Of a stretch of DNA of 64,000 bases, positions 60,588 to 64,000 are shown piece by piece (the first letter of the stretch is position 1; each line of letters opens with the position of its first letter). Below the pieces are notes generated by a model. It had not been told where the DNA came from, did no database searches, and worked only from the letters and a program-made list of their open reading frames with translations. The DNA lies in the NCBI GenBank assembly GCA_043744375.1, contig JAYTUU010000034.1, forward strand, positions 1 through 64,000, written 5' to 3'. Both the position numbers and the translations under genes were made by a program. This DNA comes from CAIYPH01 sp043744375. Its GTDB lineage: Bacteria; Pseudomonadota; Alphaproteobacteria; Acetobacterales; Acetobacteraceae.

Positions 60588-62108
60588 ATGAACACCATCG
60601 ACACCCACACATCGCTCACCGCCCCCGCCCTCTCCGGCATGTCGCAGCGGCTCCCGCCGACCAACCTGCAAGCCGAGCAGGCGCTCCTCGGCGCGCTGCT
60701 CGCCAACAACAAAGCCTATGAGCGGGTCAGCGAATTCCTCATCCCCGACCACTTCGCCGACCCCATTCACGGCCGTATCTACGGCGCCATCTCGCGCCGC
60801 GTCGAAGCTGGCCAACTCGCCGACGCCGTCACCCTGAAGGCCGAGTTCGAGCACTCCGCCGTGCTCGAAGAAGTCGGCGGCACCGCCTATCTCGCGCAAC
60901 TCCTCTCCGCCATGGTCGGCATCATCAACGCCGGCGAATACGGCCGCGCCGTCTACGACTCCTGGATGCGCCGCCAGCTGATCGATATCGGCGAGGTCGT
61001 CGTCAACAACGCCTTCGGCGCCGAACCCGAGCTTGACGGCCCCAAGCAGGTCGAAGCCGCCGAGCAGGCGCTGTTCGACCTCGCCGCCAAAGGCGGCACC
61101 GATCGCGGCTTCGTTACCTTCAAGGACGCGCTGATCGACGCCATCAACGTCGCCGAACGCGCCTTCCACCGCTCCGGCGGCGTCTCCGGCCTGTCCACCG
61201 GCCTGCGCGACCTCGACCGCAAAATCGGCGGCCTGCACCCGTCCGACCTGCTGATCCTCGCCGGGCGCCCGGGCATGGGCAAAACCGCGCTGGCCACCAA
61301 GATCGCCTTCGGCGCCGCCCGCTCCCTGCTCGAAGAATCTCGCGCGAGCGACCCCAACGCCGTCCCCAAAGCCTCGGTTGCCATCTTCTCGCTGGAAATG
61401 AGCGCCGAACAGCTCGCCACCCGCCTGCTCGCCGAAGAATCGCGCATTTCCGGCGACCGCATCCGCCGCGGCGATATCGGCCAGAAGGACTTCGACAAAT
61501 TCGTCCAGGTCAGCCGCGAAATCAGCGGCCTGCCACTGCACATCGACGACACGCCCGCCATCACCCTCTCCGCCATGCGCACCCGCTGCCGCCGCCTCAA
61601 GCGCACCAAGGGCCTCAGCCTGGTCGTCGTCGATTACCTGCAACTGATGCGCCCCGCCGCCGGCACCCGCCAGGAAAACCGCGTGCAGGAAATCAGCCAG
61701 ATCACCCAGGGCCTCAAGGCACTCGCCAAGGAACTGCAACTCCCCGTCCTCGCCCTCTCCCAGCTATCCCGCGCCGTCGAAAGCCGCGAAGACAAACGCC
61801 CGCAACTCTCCGATCTCCGCGAATCCGGCTCGATCGAACAGGACGCCGACGTGGTGATGTTCGTCTACCGCGACGACTACTACCTGCAACAGCGCATCCC
61901 CAAGCAAATCGCCTTCGATAACGACGACAAGTTCCACGCCGCCCACGAAAAATGGCAACGCGACATGGAACAAGTCCACAATCGCGCCGAACTGCTGATC
62001 GAAAAACAACGCCACGGGCCGACCGGCAAGATCGACCTCCTCTTCGAAGGCGAGTTCACCCGATTTGCCGATATCGACCTCCACCACTCCACCCACGACG
62101 GCGAATGA
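60588..62108 (+). CDS. dnaB: DnaB replicative DNA helicase
   Basis: 506 residues. N-terminal domain LPPTNLQAEQALLGALLANNKAYERVSEFL; RecA-like core with AGRPGMGKTALATKIA (Walker A, about 225), SLEMSAEQLATRLLAEE, LVVVDYLQLMRP (Walker B) and the ending SDLRESGSIEQDADVVMFVYRDDYYL. Two small insertions rich in charged residues occur but no intein. It unwinds DNA at the replication fork. Confidence 0.97.
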   Translation: MNTIDTHTSLTAPALSGMSQRLPPTNLQAEQALLGALLANNKAYERVSEFLIPDHFADPIHGRIYGAISRRVEAGQLADAVTLKAEFEHSAVLEEVGGTAYLAQLLSAMVGIINAGEYGRAVYDSWMRRQLIDIGEVVVNNAFGAEPELDGPKQVEAAEQALFDLAAKGGTDRGFVTFKDALIDAINVAERAFHRSGGVSGLSTGLRDLDRKIGGLHPSDLLILAGRPGMGKTALATKIAFGAARSLLEESRASDPNAVPKASVAIFSLEMSAEQLATRLLAEESRISGDRIRRGDIGQKDFDKFVQVSREISGLPLHIDDTPAITLSAMRTRCRRLKRTKGLSLVVVDYLQLMRPAAGTRQENRVQEISQITQGLKALAKELQLPVLALSQLSRAVESREDKRPQLSDLRESGSIEQDADVVMFVYRDDYYLQQRIPKQIAFDNDDKFHAAHEKWQRDMEQVHNRAELLIEKQRHGPTGKIDLLFEGEFTRFADIDLHHSTHDGE

Positions 62109-62132
62109 GCGCGGCGGCGGTGGGGGGAAAGA

Positions 62133-62216
62133 AAAGCAAGGCGGGGGCTTTGCCCCTCGACCCCACGAAGTCCGTTGTGCGCCTTCGCGCGACGGGCAAA
62201 GCCCTGGCCTTGCTTC
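62133..62216. repeat. Long imperfect inverted repeat between dnaB and alr
   Basis: The left arm (62133-62155, containing GCAAGGC and GGGCTTTGCCC) and the right arm (62194-62216, containing GGGCAAAGCCC and GCCTTGC) pair over 23 bases with three mismatches, around a 38-base GC-rich centre. It fills the gap after dnaB and could stop transcription or be a dispersed element. Confidence 0.65.
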
Positions 62217-62226
62217 CTTCCGCCCC

Positions 62227-63273
62227 ATGACCGCCACGCTCATCGTCGATGTCGGCGCGGTGGTGGCGAATTGGCGCGTGTTGAGTGCGGTCCATTCAAC
62301 CGGGGCGGTGGCGGGCGTCGTGAAGGCGGATGCGTATGGGTTGGGGGCGGCGCGGATTGTGCCGGCGTTATGGGCGGCAGGGTGCCGGCATTTCTTTGTG
62401 GCGCATTTTTCGGAGGCGTTGGCGATCCGTCCGCTGGTGCCGGATGCGATGGTGGCGGTGTTGAACGGCATGGAGCGGGGCAGTGAGGGCGACTACATTG
62501 CGCATGGCATCACGCCGGTTCTGGGTTCGTTGGCGAGCGTCGCGCGCTGGTCCGGGCCGGCGATTTTGCACATCGACACCGGCATGAACCGCCTTGGCCT
62601 GGATGCGCGCGAGCTGGCCGTGCTCGCCGATGATCCGCGGCTTCTTGCGGGTATCAAGCTGCGCTACGTGATGACCCATCTGGTCTCGTCCGAAGTGCCG
62701 GATGACCCTGACAACACCCGCCAGCGCACCGCCTTCGCCGCCGCCTGCGCCCGCCTCCCGGCCGCTCCCCGCAGCTTCGCCAACTCGTCGGGGATTTTCC
62801 TCGGGGCGGATTTCGCCTCCGACCTCGCCCGCCCCGGCGCCGCGCTCTACGGCATCAACCCGACGCCCGGCCGCCCCAACCCGATGCGTCATGTCGTGAC
62901 ATTGCGCGCGCCGGTGTTGCAGGTGCGCGAGATCCCCGCCGGGGCGACGGTCGGCTATAACGCGACTTGGCGCGCGGCCCGTCCCTCGCGCATCGCCACC
63001 GTGTCCGTCGGTTACGCCGATGGCTGGCCCCGCGCGCTGTCCAACCGCGGCCACGCGATCTTTGACGGCAGGCCCGTGCCACTGGTAGGCCGTGTCTCCA
63101 TGGACCTGACCACCTACGACATCACCGATTTCCCGCAGATCGCCGCCGGCGCGCTGCTCGAACTCATCGGCCCCGACCAGCCGGCTGACGCCATCGCGGA
63201 GGCCGCGGGGACCAACGGCTACGAAATCCTCACCAGCCTCGGCGCCCGCTACGCGCGGACCTATCGCGCATGA
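62227..63273 (+). CDS. alr: Alanine racemase
   Basis: 348 residues. PLP-binding Lys in GVVKADAYGLGA (about 34), the middle ILHIDTGMNRLGLD and YVMTHLVSSEVPDDPDNTRQ, catalytic Tyr in ATVGYNATW (about 240), and the C-terminal VSVGYADGWPRALSNRG and GRVSMDLTTYDITD are all present. It makes D-alanine for peptidoglycan. The first ~120 codons are noticeably poorer in C at third positions than the rest. Its stop overlaps the mlaE-type start (ATGA). Confidence 0.96.
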   Translation: MTATLIVDVGAVVANWRVLSAVHSTGAVAGVVKADAYGLGAARIVPALWAAGCRHFFVAHFSEALAIRPLVPDAMVAVLNGMERGSEGDYIAHGITPVLGSLASVARWSGPAILHIDTGMNRLGLDARELAVLADDPRLLAGIKLRYVMTHLVSSEVPDDPDNTRQRTAFAAACARLPAAPRSFANSSGIFLGADFASDLARPGAALYGINPTPGRPNPMRHVVTLRAPVLQVREIPAGATVGYNATWRAARPSRIATVSVGYADGWPRALSNRGHAIFDGRPVPLVGRVSMDLTTYDITDFPQIAAGALLELIGPDQPADAIAEAAGTNGYEILTSLGARYARTYRA

Positions 63274-64000
63274 ACGCCGTGCTCGACTTCATCGCCACCA
63301 TCGGCCGCGCGGTCCTCGCGGCCTGCCTGAGCACCGGGCGTCTGGCCGTGTTCGCGGCGGAGGGCCTGTCCCATGTGTTCCGCCCGCCCTTCTATGGCCG
63401 CCAGTTCCTGCGCGCGCTGATGGAGATCGGCTATCTCAGCCTGCCCGTCGTCGCCCTCACGGCGGTGTTCACCGGCATGGTCCTGGCGCTGCAATCCTCC
63501 ACCGGCCTGTCGCGCTTCGCCGCCGACAGCGCGGTCGCCTCCCTCGTCGTCCTCTCCGTCACGCGCGAGCTTGGCCCCGTCCTCGCCGGCCTGATGGTTG
63601 CCGGCCGCGTCGGCGCCGCCATGGCCGCGGAAATCGGCACCATGCGCGTCACCGATCAGGTCGATGCGCTGACCACGCTGTCCACCAACCCGATGAAATA
63701 TCTGGTTGCCCCCCGCCTGCTGGCCGGGTTGATTGCGCTGCCGCTGCTGGTCGTCATCGCGGACATCCTCGGCGTGCTCGGCGGCTTCATCATCGCGACC
63801 GTGAAACTCGGCTTCAATTCCGGCATTTACTTGAAGAACACGCTCGACTTCCTGGAAACCCAGGACGTCGTCTCCGGCCTGGTGAAAGCCGGGGTGTTCG
63901 GCTTCCTGATCGCGCTGATGGGCTGCTACCACGGCTACAACAGCCGCGGCGGCGCGCAGGGCGTGGGCGCCGCGACCACCGCCGCCGTGGTCACCGCCAG
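63270..64000 (+). CDS. mlaE: MlaE-type lipid transporter permease (3' partial)
   Basis: 243 codons are visible; the gene runs off the right edge. It begins MNAVLDFIATIGRAVLAACLSTGRLAVFAAEGL. It contains MEIGYLSLPVVALTAVFTGMVLALQSSTGL, RELGPVLAGLMVAGRVGAAMAAEIGTMRVTDQVDALTTLSTNPMKYLVAPRLLAGLIALPLL and YNSRGGAQGVGAATTAAVV, the full MlaE signature. It is the membrane subunit of the ABC system that moves phospholipids for outer-membrane asymmetry. Its ATG overlaps the alr stop. The ATPase (mlaF) and MCE protein (mlaD) genes are expected just outside. Confidence 0.95.
   Translation, partial: MNAVLDFIATIGRAVLAACLSTGRLAVFAAEGLSHVFRPPFYGRQFLRALMEIGYLSLPVVALTAVFTGMVLALQSSTGLSRFAADSAVASLVVLSVTRELGPVLAGLMVAGRVGAAMAAEIGTMRVTDQVDALTTLSTNPMKYLVAPRLLAGLIALPLLVVIADILGVLGGFIIATVKLGFNSGIYLKNTLDFLETQDVVSGLVKAGVFGFLIALMGCYHGYNSRGGAQGVGAATTAAVVTA

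Noticed and set aside
61300..61480. Intein in DnaB
   Set aside because: The sequence across Walker A and the following motifs is continuous, with only short insertions.

Overview
The window is a GC-rich stretch of an alphaproteobacterial chromosome. The best guess is the Acetobacteraceae or a close Rhodospirillales relative. This rests on the flagellar regulators FlbD, FlbT and FlaF, the giant (~180 kDa) NAD-glutamate dehydrogenase, the dnaB-alr-mlaE order and GC-rich palindromic intergenic repeats. Identification is by reading protein sequence only; no database search was run.

Layout. 1-18.3 kb is accessory and metabolic: a Hint-domain protein entering from the left, a higBA toxin-antitoxin module between a full and a partial copy of a small membrane-protein gene, a YghU-type glutathione protein, a cysteine-less Asp/Glu-racemase-like protein, an ABC-F ATPase, two SDRs, a beta-propeller (GH43-like) protein, an esterase, a vanadium haloperoxidase-like enzyme, a transglutaminase-like protein, twin class II aldolases, and a peptide-type ABC importer lacking ATPase genes. 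18.3-23.0 kb is the NAD-glutamate dehydrogenase.

23.1-45.7 kb is a flagellar island. On the minus strand lie fliK-flgD and fliF-fliG-fliH-fliN-flbD-flhA-flhF-flhG. On the plus strand lie flgE-flgK-flgL, flagellin, flbT, flaF, then three genes that look like a flagellin-modification cassette: a TPR-methyltransferase, a TPR-OGT (GT41-like) and a GT2 glycosyltransferase. A FlaG-like gene faces them. The fliK/flgE divergent region carries a strong sigma-54 promoter on each strand, fitting control by the sigma-54 activator FlbD encoded in the same island.

45.8-64 kb holds apt, a complete ugpBAEC-type sugar/glycerol-phosphate importer, tRNA-Pro(CGG), a LOG-family protein, a cytochrome b561, a LysM/Ig-like envelope protein, psd-pssA (phosphatidylethanolamine synthesis), a partly decayed dipeptide-type transporter, dnaB, alr and the start of an mlaE-type permease gene.

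A recurring theme is gene decay by apparently in-frame internal deletion. A glycerophosphodiesterase (3.7 kb), a biotin-carrier protein (7.9 kb) and a substrate-binding protein (56 kb) each have recognisable ends joined without their middle. A permease (57.1 kb) carries a one-base frameshift.
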